DNA from: Candidimonas nitroreducens
Lineage (GTDB): Bacteria; Pseudomonadota; Gammaproteobacteria; Burkholderiales; Burkholderiaceae_B
Direction of reading: 5' to 3'
Assembly (NCBI RefSeq): GCF_002209565.1
Contig: NZ_NJIH01000002.1
Span: forward strand, 248,001 to 312,000
DNA length: 64,000 nt
This document shows positions 1-8,875 of this stretch, piece after piece. The notes under the pieces were generated by a model. It was not told the DNA's origin. It searched no databases and saw nothing but the letters and a program-made list of their open reading frames with translations. Each line of letters begins with the position of its first letter. The stretch's first letter is position 1. The translations under genes were made by a program, and so were the position numbers.

Positions 1-1
1 C

Positions 2-835
2 AACAACCCGGCGTTGGGCAGCCGCGACTGGAATCTCGACAGCGTGCTGTATACGCCGCCCATAGCCGAAAACTGGCGCGCCTTCGCCGGAGCGGGCTAT
101 TCCGAAGGCGAATTCGAGGAAGGCAAGGGCTATTACGGCTGGACGCGCGCGGGCGTGGAATGGCGCGGCCGCGACCTCACCGCGCAGGCCGAAATATCGG
201 GCAACCGCTACGGCTATGGCACCCGCACCGGCGCCGCGATCACAGCGGCCGTAGATCTGGACGACCACTGGCAGATCGGCGCCGGCGCCGCCCTGCTGTC
301 GCGCGACACGCCGTTGCGGGCGCTCAAGCACGACATCACTTCCAACAGCCTGAACGCGTCGCTGCGCTGGCGCGGCGACGAACGCCGCGAGTGGACGCTG
401 AGAGTGGCGCCGTCCTTTTTCTCGGACGGCAATAATCGCCTGGAGCTCGGCTTGAACGGCCGCCAGCGCCTGTACACCAGCCCCAAGGTTCAGGTCGATG
501 CGCTGCTGGATCTGTCCGCCTCCCACAACACGGCCGACGATGCCGTGTACTTCAACCCCAAATCCGACCTGACCATTCTGCCCGCCCTGCAAATCACGCA
601 CACCTTGTACCAGCGCTACGAGCAGCGCTGGGATCAGCAGTTTCTGGCGGCGGCCGGCACCTATACGCAGCAGCATCACGGCACCGGCGGCATCTACACC
701 CTGGGCTACGGCCAGCGCTACCAGTTCAATGATGTTCTGGATGTCGGCTTCATGGTCTCGGCTACGTCGCGACCCTATGACGGGCAGCGCGAGCGGGACT
801 TCAACTTCACCGTCAACATGACGTACCGGTTCTGA
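2..835 (+). CDS. pgaA: PgaA, poly-beta-1,6-GlcNAc outer-membrane export porin (3' part)
   Basis: This is the C-terminal part of the outer-membrane porin that exports poly-beta-1,6-N-acetylglucosamine. The reading frame is already open at base 2, so the N-terminal TPR region lies outside the window. The visible ~277 residues alternate polar and aromatic positions (for example YYGWTRAGVEW and TYTQQHHGTGGIYTLGYGQRY), as in amphipathic strands of a beta barrel. They end in YRF; a terminal Phe is the usual signal for outer-membrane assembly. pgaB starts 11 bp downstream on the same strand, so this is the first gene of a pgaABCD operon (called bps in Bordetella). The assignment rests on barrel character plus the unmistakable pgaBCD genes that follow. 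Confidence 0.88.
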   Translation, partial: NNPALGSRDWNLDSVLYTPPIAENWRAFAGAGYSEGEFEEGKGYYGWTRAGVEWRGRDLTAQAEISGNRYGYGTRTGAAITAAVDLDDHWQIGAGAALLSRDTPLRALKHDITSNSLNASLRWRGDERREWTLRVAPSFFSDGNNRLELGLNGRQRLYTSPKVQVDALLDLSASHNTADDAVYFNPKSDLTILPALQITHTLYQRYEQRWDQQFLAAAGTYTQQHHGTGGIYTLGYGQRYQFNDVLDVGFMVSATSRPYDGQRERDFNFTVNMTYRF

Positions 836-846
836 GGCAGGACGCC

Positions 847-2880
847 ATGAGCTTGTTCACCCTACGCCGAGCCCTGAATCTGATCCCAGCCGTGCTGTGC
901 TGCTGCCTGGCGCTGCTGGCCGGCTGCGCCCGCGACATCCCGGCTTTCGTGCCCCCCGCGGAACGGCCTGTATCGCGCACTGACCAGGCATGGCCGCACA
1001 ATCGCATACTGGCTCTGGCCTACCACGATGTCGAAGACAGCGATCCCGACCAGCGCTATCTGGCGGTGCGTACCGACCTGCTGGCCGCACAACTGAAATG
1101 GCTGCGCGACAACGGCTACCAGGCCGTGTCCGTCGACCAGATCCTGGCGGCCCACCGGGGCGGCAAGCCTTTGCCGCCCAAGGCGGTGCTGCTCAGCTTC
1201 GACGACGGCTACAGCAGTTTCTACACCCGGGTGCTGCCGATTCTGAAAGCCATGAACTGGCCCGCCATCTGGGCGCCGGTGGGCCGCTGGATCGACACCC
1301 CCGCCGATCAGCCCGTGATGTTCGGCAACGTAGCCACCCCGCGCCAGCGCTTCGCCACCTGGGACGACGTACGGCGGGCCGCCCGATCGGGGCTGGTGGA
1401 GATCGCCTCGCATACCGACGACCTGCATTTCGGCATCCCCGCCAACCCCCAAGGCAATCAAGAACCGGCGGCGACCAGCCACCGCTACGACGCCCGGACG
1501 CATTCCTATGAAACAGATGCCCAGTACCGGCGGCGCATCGACAATGACGTGCAGCGCATCACCCGGAAAATCCGCCAGGTCACCGGCAAGGCACCGCGGG
1601 TGTGGGTCTGGCCCTACGGGGCGGCCAACGGCATAGCGCTGCAGATCATTCGCCGCCACGGATACCAGATGGCTCTGACGCTGGATGGCGGCCTGGGCGA
1701 CACGGACAGGCTGATGTCCATGCCGCGCATGCTGGTGGCGGACTCGCCCAATATGGCCGAATTCGCGCGCTCGGTGCTGGCCACCGAGTCGCAGGGGAAT
1801 TTCCGCGTGGCACAGGTGGATCTGGACTATGTCTACGACCCCGATCCCGCGCAAATGGATGAGAATCTGGGTGCCCTGGTGCAGCGCATCGCCGATATGC
1901 AGATCAGCGCCGTCTTTCTGCAGGCCTATGCCGACCCCAAGGGCGACGGCCTGGCGCGCGAGGTCTATTTCCCCAACCACTGGCTGCCGATGCGTGCCGA
2001 TCTGTTCAACCGCACGGTCTGGCAGTTGCAGACGCGCGCCCACGTGCAGGTGTATGCCTGGATGCCGGTGCTGAGTTTCAATCTGCCGTCCGGCATCGCC
2101 CGCGTGCAGCGCTGGAGCCCCGAGCACCCCGACGCCTCGCCCGCCCCTGACCCCACGCAATATGCACGTCTGTCGCCATTCGACCCCAAGGCCAGGGCCG
2201 CCATCATCGGCCTGTACGAAGATATGGCGCGCAACGCCCCGATCGACGGCATTCTGTTTCATGACGACGCCGTGTTGAGCGACTTCGAAGACGCCAGCCC
2301 GGCGGCACTGGCCGCCTACAGGCAGGCGGGCCTGCCCGGCTCGATCCGGGCGCTGCGAGCCGATCCCGCCGCACGCCAGCGCTGGATCCGCTACAAGAGC
2401 CAGGCCTTGATCGACTTCACCCGCACCCTGGCCCGGCACGTGAAGGACATCCGCGGGCCACAGGTGAAAACGGCGCGCAATATCTACGCCGAACCGATAT
2501 TGAACCCTGCCAGCGAAGCCTGGTATGCGCAGAACCTGGACGATTTCCTGCAGGCCTATGACTGGGCCGTGCCCATGGCCATGCCGCTGATGGAGCGCGT
2601 GCCGCCGGCGCAATCGGGTGCGTGGCTGGATCGGCTGGTCGCCGCGGTCAAACGGCACCCGGGCGGCCTCGAACACACCGTCTTCGAACTGCAGGCACGC
2701 AACTGGAACCTGCCCGGCCAGCCTTTCGTCGACAGCCATACGCTGGCCGGCTGGATGCAGCGCCTGCAGCGCGAAGGAGTGCAGCATTTCGGCTATTACC
2801 CCGATGATTTCGTGCGCAGGCAGCCCGCGCTGCAACTCATCCGGCCCGCCATCTCGAACGCCTGGTATCCGTACCAATAA
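847..2880 (+). CDS. pgaB: PgaB, poly-beta-1,6-GlcNAc N-deacetylase lipoprotein
   Basis: Periplasmic, outer-membrane-anchored enzyme that partly de-N-acetylates the polysaccharide before export through PgaA. The protein has 677 residues, about the usual length for PgaB. Residues 11-27 form a lipoprotein signal ending in the lipobox LAGC, with Cys27 as the lipidated residue. A NodB-type deacetylase domain follows: SFDDGY (117-122) carries the catalytic and metal-binding aspartates, and the His pair of SHTDDLH (189 and 194) is the second metal motif. The half from about residue 310 onward is the glycoside-hydrolase-like domain typical of PgaB. It sits 11 bp after pgaA and 11 bp before pgaC, so co-transcription is very likely. 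Confidence 0.95.
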   Translation: MSLFTLRRALNLIPAVLCCCLALLAGCARDIPAFVPPAERPVSRTDQAWPHNRILALAYHDVEDSDPDQRYLAVRTDLLAAQLKWLRDNGYQAVSVDQILAAHRGGKPLPPKAVLLSFDDGYSSFYTRVLPILKAMNWPAIWAPVGRWIDTPADQPVMFGNVATPRQRFATWDDVRRAARSGLVEIASHTDDLHFGIPANPQGNQEPAATSHRYDARTHSYETDAQYRRRIDNDVQRITRKIRQVTGKAPRVWVWPYGAANGIALQIIRRHGYQMALTLDGGLGDTDRLMSMPRMLVADSPNMAEFARSVLATESQGNFRVAQVDLDYVYDPDPAQMDENLGALVQRIADMQISAVFLQAYADPKGDGLAREVYFPNHWLPMRADLFNRTVWQLQTRAHVQVYAWMPVLSFNLPSGIARVQRWSPEHPDASPAPDPTQYARLSPFDPKARAAIIGLYEDMARNAPIDGILFHDDAVLSDFEDASPAALAAYRQAGLPGSIRALRADPAARQRWIRYKSQALIDFTRTLARHVKDIRGPQVKTARNIYAEPILNPASEAWYAQNLDDFLQAYDWAVPMAMPLMERVPPAQSGAWLDRLVAAVKRHPGGLEHTVFELQARNWNLPGQPFVDSHTLAGWMQRLQREGVQHFGYYPDDFVRRQPALQLIRPAISNAWYPYQ

Positions 2881-2891
2881 GGAGCAGCGAG

Positions 2892-4232
2892 ATGGCCGAA
2901 CGCATACTTGCCTTTTTGATTTTGTGCCTGGTGCTGGGCGCGCCTTTCGGGGCCGCCATGCTGTGGACCGGCGACCTGCTTCTGAATTTCGTATTTTTTT
3001 ATCCCCTGTTCATGTCCAGCCTGTGGATGTTCGGCGGCCTGTATTACTGGCTGCACTGGGAACGGCACTGGCCCTGGGGGCCCGGCACCCTGCCGCCCGA
3101 ACTCAAGGGCAACCCGCTGGTGTCCATCCTGGTGCCCTGCTACAACGAGGCCGAAAATGGGGCCGACACCATACTGGCGGCATTGAATCAGCGCTACCCG
3201 CATATTGAAGTCATCGCCATCAACGACGGCTCGAAAGACGGCACGGCCGCGATGCTGGATGAACTGGCCGCCACGCACGATCGCCTGCGTGTCATACACC
3301 TGGCCCAGAATCAGGGCAAGGCGATGGCGCTGCGCATGGGCGCGCTGGCGGCCCGCAGCGACTATCTGGTGTGCATAGACGGAGATGCCCTGCTGGATCG
3401 CAATACGGCTTCTTACCTGGTGGCCCCGCTGATCGACCATCCTCGGGTCGGCGCCGTCACGGGCAACCCGCGCATACGCACTCGTTCGACCTTGATCGGC
3501 CGTATCCAGGTGGGCGAATTTTCTTCCATCGTCGGCTTGATCAAGCGTACCCAGCGCGTCTATGGCCAGGTTTTCACCGTGTCCGGCGTCGTGGCGGCAT
3601 TCCGGCGCAGCGCCCTGGATCGTGTCGGCTACTGGAGTCTGGACATGATCACCGAAGACATCGACATCAGCTGGAAGCTGCAGCGCGACCACTGGTCGAT
3701 TTTCTTCGAGCCGCGCGCCTTGTGCTGGATCCTGATGCCCGAAACCCTGCGCGGGCTGTGGCGGCAGCGCCTGCGCTGGGCCCAGGGCGGTGCCGAAGTC
3801 TTCCTGAAAAATGCACCCAACATCTGGTCCTGGCGCCATCGCCGCATGTGGCCCATGGTGCTCGAATACTGCATTTCGGCGATCTGGGCCTTCGCGCTGC
3901 TGCTATCGCTGGCATTGTGGGCGATCAGCCTTTTCATCTCACCCTCCAACCCCATCCACGTCGAGGTCGAAACCTTGATGCCTCCCGCCTTCACCGGCAT
4001 GGTGCTGGCCGCCGCCTGCCTCCTGCAATGCGCCATCAGCATCATGATCGAGCGCCGCTATGAACCCGGCCTGCCGCGCTCGCTGTACTGGGTGATCTGG
4101 TACCCACTGGCCTATTGGATGGTCAATTTGCTTACCACCGTATGCAGCTTTCCCAAAGTCATGCTGAAACTCCACCGCCGCCGGGCTCGTTGGGAAAGCC
4201 CCGACCGCGGCATCAAGGCGCCTCCATCATGA
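2892..4232 (+). CDS. pgaC: PgaC, poly-beta-1,6-GlcNAc synthase (GT2)
   Basis: Inner-membrane processive family 2 glycosyltransferase that polymerises UDP-GlcNAc. The protein has 446 residues, matching the family. Two N-terminal membrane segments (about 5-25 and 33-58) precede the cytosolic GT-A domain, which shows ILVPCYNE (79-86), DGD (163-165), TED (254-256) and QRLRW (292-296), the full D,D,D,QxxRW set of processive synthases. C-terminal hydrophobic segments follow. The start has a good AAGGAG site just after the pgaB stop. The gene overlaps pgaD by ATGA, which implies translational coupling. In E. coli PgaC/PgaD activity depends on c-di-GMP, which matters here because cyclase and phosphodiesterase genes lie next door. 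Confidence 0.96.
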   Translation: MAERILAFLILCLVLGAPFGAAMLWTGDLLLNFVFFYPLFMSSLWMFGGLYYWLHWERHWPWGPGTLPPELKGNPLVSILVPCYNEAENGADTILAALNQRYPHIEVIAINDGSKDGTAAMLDELAATHDRLRVIHLAQNQGKAMALRMGALAARSDYLVCIDGDALLDRNTASYLVAPLIDHPRVGAVTGNPRIRTRSTLIGRIQVGEFSSIVGLIKRTQRVYGQVFTVSGVVAAFRRSALDRVGYWSLDMITEDIDISWKLQRDHWSIFFEPRALCWILMPETLRGLWRQRLRWAQGGAEVFLKNAPNIWSWRHRRMWPMVLEYCISAIWAFALLLSLALWAISLFISPSNPIHVEVETLMPPAFTGMVLAAACLLQCAISIMIERRYEPGLPRSLYWVIWYPLAYWMVNLLTTVCSFPKVMLKLHRRRARWESPDRGIKAPPS

Positions 4233-4693
4233 ATCTCGTCAAAACTCCTCTTTCCCTGGGCTATACCCTGGTCGACCTGCTGCTTACGGCGCTGGCCTGG
4301 TTCGTGTTCTGCTACCTGCTGGCTACCGGCATGCACTCCATTCTGCAGGGCGCGGCACTGGGTCACGCAAGCAGCCTGGTGTCCCGCCTGCTGCCCGACC
4401 TCCATACGCTGCTGGCGTACGCGTGCGTGGCCGTAGGCATAGACCTGTTGCTGCTCGTGTGGGCCCGTTACAACACGCTGCGTTTCGGCGGCCTGGATCG
4501 CCGCAAGCCCAGGCCGCCGCTGTCGGCTGCTGCGCTGGCGGCCAGCTTCGAGATCAGCCCCGATTTGCTGGAAGCCCTGCACGCCAGCCAGGGCCTGCGC
4601 ATCCATCATACGGATGCCGGGCAGATCAGCAAAATAGACTTTACGCCGCAGCGCCAGATCGCCGCGGGCAATGTCCTGCGAATACTGCGATGA
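4229..4693 (+). CDS. pgaD: PgaD, PGA synthase accessory membrane protein
   Basis: Small inner-membrane partner of PgaC, needed for polymerisation and, in E. coli, for c-di-GMP sensing by the PgaCD complex. The ATG at 4229 was chosen because it overlaps the pgaC stop (ATGA); an upstream in-frame ATG would run far back into pgaC. It gives 154 residues, the normal size. Two membrane segments are visible (roughly residues 8-32 and 60-88), with a cytoplasmic tail of about 65 residues rich in Ala, Pro and charged residues. Sequence identity within this family is low, so the call rests on size, topology and position as last gene of pgaABCD. Confidence 0.85.
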   Translation: MNLVKTPLSLGYTLVDLLLTALAWFVFCYLLATGMHSILQGAALGHASSLVSRLLPDLHTLLAYACVAVGIDLLLLVWARYNTLRFGGLDRRKPRPPLSAAALAASFEISPDLLEALHASQGLRIHHTDAGQISKIDFTPQRQIAAGNVLRILR

Positions 4694-4734
4694 GCCATCG
4701 AATACACAATGTGAAAACATTGATTTCAAACGTT

Positions 4735-4747
4735 ACTTATAGTAAGT
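4735..4747. promoter_or_regulatory. Short inverted repeat upstream of luxR-type gene
   Basis: ACTTA-TAG-TAAGT is a perfect 5-bp inverted repeat in the 147-bp gap between pgaD and the LuxR-family gene. The gap is clearly AT-richer than its surroundings. It could be an operator or part of a promoter for the regulator. Nothing in the sequence tells which protein would bind. Confidence 0.25.
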
Positions 4748-4840
4748 CGGCAGGGGCGTATCTTGCTTTCGGCTGGGCTTTCAGACAAGCTAAGCGCCGA
4801 ATAGACAGGACATGCGAAGCCCTTATAAGTGGAGGGTACG

Positions 4841-5725
4841 ATGGTGACCGTTACTGTAGTAGAACCCAACACCTTGCTGCGGCTCGGCATACTGAAGCTG
4901 CTGCAGAACCTCGACTGCACGTTCGTCTGCACCGGCATCAATTACGCCCAGCTGTTTCATGGCAATCCCCGCCAGGCGGGCTGCGACCTGATGCTGCTGT
5001 CCGTGCCCGACGTATACGAGCGCATGATCGAACTCGTGACGGCGGCCCAGCAAGGCTATGCGCCGAAACGCACCCTGCTGCTGTCGGATACCCAGACGCT
5101 TCCTTATTCACTGCTGAATCTGCCTTCGGCCATGGCCGGCTATATCTCGAAGCATTCGTCGCAAGATGTGCTGAAGTCGTCGATCATGCTGGTGCTGGCC
5201 GGCGGGAAATGCTTTCCCCACCCCGAAATGATACGTCGCGACAATATGGAAGCGAGTTCGTCGGCGCCCGACTGCGCCCAGCCGAAACGCCGCTGGTACG
5301 ACAAGCACCAGACGCCGCCCGCCAGCGACTACGACGAGTCCCAGGACGACAACCTTCTGCACACTCCGGAAGCCAGGCCTGGGCGGGCCGCAGCGGGCAA
5401 TGGCGTGCCATCGGGCGCCGCGGGTATTTTCGTACAGGAAAAAACCCAGATCCTGACATCGGAACTCATAGGGCGCGAAGCCGATCTGCTCGGCCTGACC
5501 CCACGCCAGTATGAGGTGCTGGCGCTGCTGGCCAAAGGCTATCCGCTGAAAAAAATCAGCCGCGAATTGAATATTTCGGTGGCCACGGCCAAAACCCACG
5601 CCGAAGCGCTGTACCAGCGCCTGGCGGTCAACAATCGCAATGCCGCCGTCTATGCCGCGGTATCGCGCGGGGCGACACTGGGCTGGCCCTCTTCTGTCGC
5701 TGCCGCCCCGGCCGGCGCGATCTGA
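4841..5725 (+). CDS. LuxR/FixJ-type regulator with degenerate receiver domain
   Basis: Transcription regulator of 294 residues. The ATG at 4841 was chosen because GGAGG lies at 4831-4835; the upstream in-frame GTG has no such site. Residues 1-125 have the size and pattern of a response-regulator receiver, with the C-terminal Lys in GYISK (Lys104) kept. At the phospho-acceptor position, however, the strand reads DLMLLSVPD, so Ser54 stands where Asp is expected, and the N-terminal acidic pair is also incomplete. A Ser/Gly/charged linker (about 135-215) leads to a LuxR-type helix-turn-helix: LTPRQYEVLALLAKG and the recognition region SVATAKTHAEALYQRL. Control is therefore probably not by ordinary aspartyl phosphorylation. 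It lies 147 bp behind pgaD on the same strand and probably controls, or belongs to, the pga unit. Confidence 0.85.
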   Translation: MVTVTVVEPNTLLRLGILKLLQNLDCTFVCTGINYAQLFHGNPRQAGCDLMLLSVPDVYERMIELVTAAQQGYAPKRTLLLSDTQTLPYSLLNLPSAMAGYISKHSSQDVLKSSIMLVLAGGKCFPHPEMIRRDNMEASSSAPDCAQPKRRWYDKHQTPPASDYDESQDDNLLHTPEARPGRAAAGNGVPSGAAGIFVQEKTQILTSELIGREADLLGLTPRQYEVLALLAKGYPLKKISRELNISVATAKTHAEALYQRLAVNNRNAAVYAAVSRGATLGWPSSVAAAPAGAI

Positions 5726-5782
5726 TCCGCACCGATCCGATCTGCGCCAGCCCGCGCCACGGCGCGCATGCGAGGCATCGGC

Positions 5783-6955
5783 TCAGACCCGCTTGCGCTC
5801 GGGCCAGCCGGGGATCGCAGTCCTCGAATACGGGCCGTAACGCGCCTTGCGTTCTTTGTAGAAAGCCACGAACCCTTCCGAGGTCAGCGGCTTGGAAAAG
5901 AGCCAGCCTTGGCCGAAAGCCACATTGCGCTCAACCAGATAATCGACCTGCTCCTGGGTCTGCACGCCCTCTGCGACACAGAAGAGCTGCAGCGCGGCGG
6001 CAATGTCCAGGATGTACGGCATGACTTTGCTGCCCGCCGTATCGTGGCCGATCATGTCGATGAAAGACTTGTCGATCTTCAGCGCATCCAGGGGCAGGCT
6101 GTGCAGATGATGCAGGCTGGCATAGCCCGTTCCGAAATCGTCGATGGAAACCAGGTGGCCGAGGTCGCGCATGCGCATCATGGTCGCGCGCGCCGCATCG
6201 ATTTCTACGGATCCGCTTTCGGTCATCTCGAACCAGATCTGGTCGCTGCGTATGCCCGCCCTGCCGATCTGCGTCTGCATGTAGTCCAGCCCGCGGCCAG
6301 TCTGGATGTCTTGCGCAGAGAGATTCATGGAAATATGCAAGTTGCGATCGGCCACCAGAACGTCGTGCAGTTCGGCAACCAGAAGGTCTATGACCTGGTC
6401 GGTAATCGGAATGATGAGCCCGCTTGCTTCCGCCAGGCTGATGAACTCCTCGGGCGGAACGATCGAGCCGTCGTATCTGCGCCACCGCACCAGGGCCTCG
6501 GCGCCGACACACCTGCCCGTCTGCAGCTCTATGATGGGCTGATACCGCACTACGAACTCCCGGCGCTGCACGGCCGATCTCAGGGCGCCCAGCGCGGACG
6601 AGCGGCTGCGCACCGCCGAGATAATAGCGCCGCCGATCAAGAGCGCGATGAAGCCTATGATGGGCAGGGAATACAGCTTCTGCCTCCGTGACAACACGGG
6701 CCGGGCGAACTGCAATTTCCGCGGCCTGAACGCTACCGGCGTGAGGCCGGCGCTCTGCACGGAAGAAATGAGCAAGCCCTCGCTCACATCGGATTGCGGC
6801 GCCTGATCCAGCAATTGCCGGAGCATCGAGCCAAGCCTGCTTGGGTCTTCATGCGCGGCCATCGACGCCGACTGTGCCCGCAACCCGCCCATCAGCAATA
6901 AAGCTGCGGCCGCGGCGACCACACAGGCCAAGCATGTCAGTAATCTTCGAGCCAC
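5783..6955 (-). CDS. Membrane-bound EAL-domain c-di-GMP phosphodiesterase
   Basis: Predicted phosphodiesterase that linearises cyclic di-GMP. GTG at 6955 is chosen because GAGAGGAG lies about 6 nt upstream; this gives 390 residues. Membrane segments at about 5-24 and 95-113 enclose a short periplasmic loop of about 70 residues. The cytosolic EAL domain (about 120-375) has every signature needed for activity: GAEALVRW (EAL at 153-155), NLSAQD, EMTES, DDFGTGYASL, LKIDKSFI, VAEGVQ and GQGWLFSKP. No GGDEF domain is attached. It lies 58 bp behind the GGDEF gene on the same strand, probably in one transcript, and converges with the pga/luxR unit. The pair could set the c-di-GMP level sensed by PgaCD, but that link is inferred. 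Confidence 0.92.
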   Translation of the reverse strand: MARRLLTCLACVVAAAAALLLMGGLRAQSASMAAHEDPSRLGSMLRQLLDQAPQSDVSEGLLISSVQSAGLTPVAFRPRKLQFARPVLSRRQKLYSLPIIGFIALLIGGAIISAVRSRSSALGALRSAVQRREFVVRYQPIIELQTGRCVGAEALVRWRRYDGSIVPPEEFISLAEASGLIIPITDQVIDLLVAELHDVLVADRNLHISMNLSAQDIQTGRGLDYMQTQIGRAGIRSDQIWFEMTESGSVEIDAARATMMRMRDLGHLVSIDDFGTGYASLHHLHSLPLDALKIDKSFIDMIGHDTAGSKVMPYILDIAAALQLFCVAEGVQTQEQVDYLVERNVAFGQGWLFSKPLTSEGFVAFYKERKARYGPYSRTAIPGWPERKRV

Positions 6956-7013
6956 TAAAGACTCCTCTCGTTGCTCGCCCGTAACTGCGGGAACTCGTTC
7001 ATCGCCACATCCG

Positions 7014-8420
7014 CTACAGCGGTGCCTGCCAGGCGTGCACACGGTTGCGGCCGTCGCGCTTGGCTTGGTAAAGAGCCCGATCCGAGGCATGCAAGAGGGG
7101 AAACAACTCGGCGGCCGCCGGATCCGCACATGCCACCCCGAAACTGACGGTGAGCCGGATCGGATCTTTCTCTTCCACCGGAATGGGGCATGCCTCTATT
7201 GAAACCCGAATCCGTTCGGCAATGTCGCTCGCTTCGCCCATTGAAACTTCGGCAAGAATCGCGGCAAATTCTTCACCTCCCAGGCGGCCGCAGGCATCGC
7301 CCTCGCGCAGCCCCTGGCGCAACAGCGCCGCGGTGACGGCCAATGCCCTGTCGCCGGCGATGTGGCCGTAGGTGTCGTTGATCTGCTTGAAAAAATCTAT
7401 ATCCATCATCAATACCGCCGCGCGCTTGCGATCTCTGCTCAAGGCTCGCAGCAACGCCTCGGCTTCCCGATAGAAGCCGCGCGGGTTGAGCACACCTGTC
7501 AGGCTGTCGGAATCGGCCATGGAGCGCCACTGCGCCAATGTCCTGGACTGGGCGATCATAGTACTGGCGATGATCAGCGGCGCCAAGTCGATGGAGGCGA
7601 TCGCCAGGCGCAGGGACATCAGGCCGTGCGTGTCGTCTGGCCCGATCAATGCGGGAAGCATGCCCGTCACCGCCATATGAGTCGTCCAGACCGTGAAGAG
7701 CGCCACCAGCAGCGAGGTCACGAAGACGCTGTAGCGCAGCGCGCAATACGACAGCGCGATAACCGGAAAAGCCACCGCTCCGCCGCCGCCCACCAGCACG
7801 GATACCAGCAGGCTGGCGATCAACAGGGCCAAAGGCACGCTGGCCGTGGCCGCGTCACGCCAGGTTATCTTCAAGCGCCGGCCCCACAGGCCCCAGTAGC
7901 GCTGACAGAACTCGGGCGCGCTCAGCACGATGGGCAGCAGCGTCACACACGACAGGAACTCCACTGCAAACCATTCGAGGGGTTCGACGGTCACCGGCCG
8001 GCCCAGAATAACCGGCGCGAACACACCGACCAGCACACCCTCGCAGGCCGCCGCCGCAACCGCCACGAGACACAACTGCAGCATAGAAAGCGGCTGGCCG
8101 AAATCGATTCTCATGCCGAACACCTGTCGGAACACCAGGTATCCGACGAACATGCTGGCGACGTCGATGGCATTGAATGCCAAAGCCGACAAGGCCGGCA
8201 CTTGCGCGATGAAATAATCGGTCGCCGCCAGCACCAGCAGGACAACCGCCCAGCTCAAGGGCCTGGACAGACGAGGGTACAGAATGAAGCCCCCAAGCAG
8301 CACGGGGCAATCGGGCCACAACGTAGCCAGCCCTTGCGGCAGCCGTGTGGCGAAACCCAGCAAGGCAAGCAGGAACGTGGCGCTAGCGATCAACAATATA
8401 TCCAGGATGAGCCATCCCAT
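7014..8420 (-). CDS. Membrane-bound GGDEF diguanylate cyclase (MASE1-like sensor)
   Basis: Predicted diguanylate cyclase. ATG at 8420 is preferred because AGGGGTGGGG lies just upstream; it gives 468 residues, while an ATG at 8510 would add 30 mostly polar residues. The N-terminal ~290 residues contain about eight hydrophobic segments in the style of the MASE1 integral-membrane sensor domain. The C-terminal GGDEF domain begins near SDSLTGVLNPRGF and has the active motif GGEEF (381-385). The sequence REGD, five residues before that motif, is the RxxD product-inhibition I-site, so both activity and feedback control look intact. A phosphodiesterase follows on the same strand. The ligand sensed by the membrane part cannot be read from sequence. 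Confidence 0.92.
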   Translation of the reverse strand: MGWLILDILLIASATFLLALLGFATRLPQGLATLWPDCPVLLGGFILYPRLSRPLSWAVVLLVLAATDYFIAQVPALSALAFNAIDVASMFVGYLVFRQVFGMRIDFGQPLSMLQLCLVAVAAAACEGVLVGVFAPVILGRPVTVEPLEWFAVEFLSCVTLLPIVLSAPEFCQRYWGLWGRRLKITWRDAATASVPLALLIASLLVSVLVGGGGAVAFPVIALSYCALRYSVFVTSLLVALFTVWTTHMAVTGMLPALIGPDDTHGLMSLRLAIASIDLAPLIIASTMIAQSRTLAQWRSMADSDSLTGVLNPRGFYREAEALLRALSRDRKRAAVLMMDIDFFKQINDTYGHIAGDRALAVTAALLRQGLREGDACGRLGGEEFAAILAEVSMGEASDIAERIRVSIEACPIPVEEKDPIRLTVSFGVACADPAAAELFPLLHASDRALYQAKRDGRNRVHAWQAPL

Positions 8421-8875
8421 CGCCCCACCCCTGTAGCGATGAAGCTGAGGGGCTGGGGCAATCTTGGTTGCCTTGGTACCGAGATCCGGTCGCTTCGTAT
8501 GATTCTTCATGCCCGTTGCTCTACACGCCCACATTAAGCGCAAGAGCCCGCAGTCTGCGACCATGACAGATTATGGGATCGTCAAAAATTCCAAAGAACT
8601 TTCAGAGTCTGACAGTTACAGGGCGAAACAGCCGAAAGAGTACGAATGTCCTTACGGCGGCAGGTGCGGATCCGCCCAAGCCTCATGCCGACAGCTCGCC
8701 GATGGCGTGTCTAGGCGGCGCCCACGCGTCGGCCACCGCCGGCAGAGCTACATTTTGTAGCGAAGAGCTTGCGATTTATCGGGATCGAGCACCGGGCAGC
8801 GGGCTTGAGGCCGACGGCAGATAACGGCGGCGCCGATCAGGGCATGGCGCCCGCCCTTTTGACTGAAGCGCCGGA
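8421..8875. other. Intergenic region without a recognisable gene
   Basis: About 455 bp lie between the GGDEF gene start and the end of the FUSC gene. Short open frames here have no recognisable domain and no convincing ribosome site. The part around 8510-8650 is AT-richer than its flanks and is the likely place for the promoter of the GGDEF-EAL pair. No repeat, RNA gene or terminator was recognised. Confidence 0.5.

Noticed and set aside
862-2877. Minus-strand open frame opposite pgaB
   Set aside because: It is the complement of pgaB with the same skewed composition; pgaB has a lipobox and catalytic motifs, the antisense frame has nothing recognisable.
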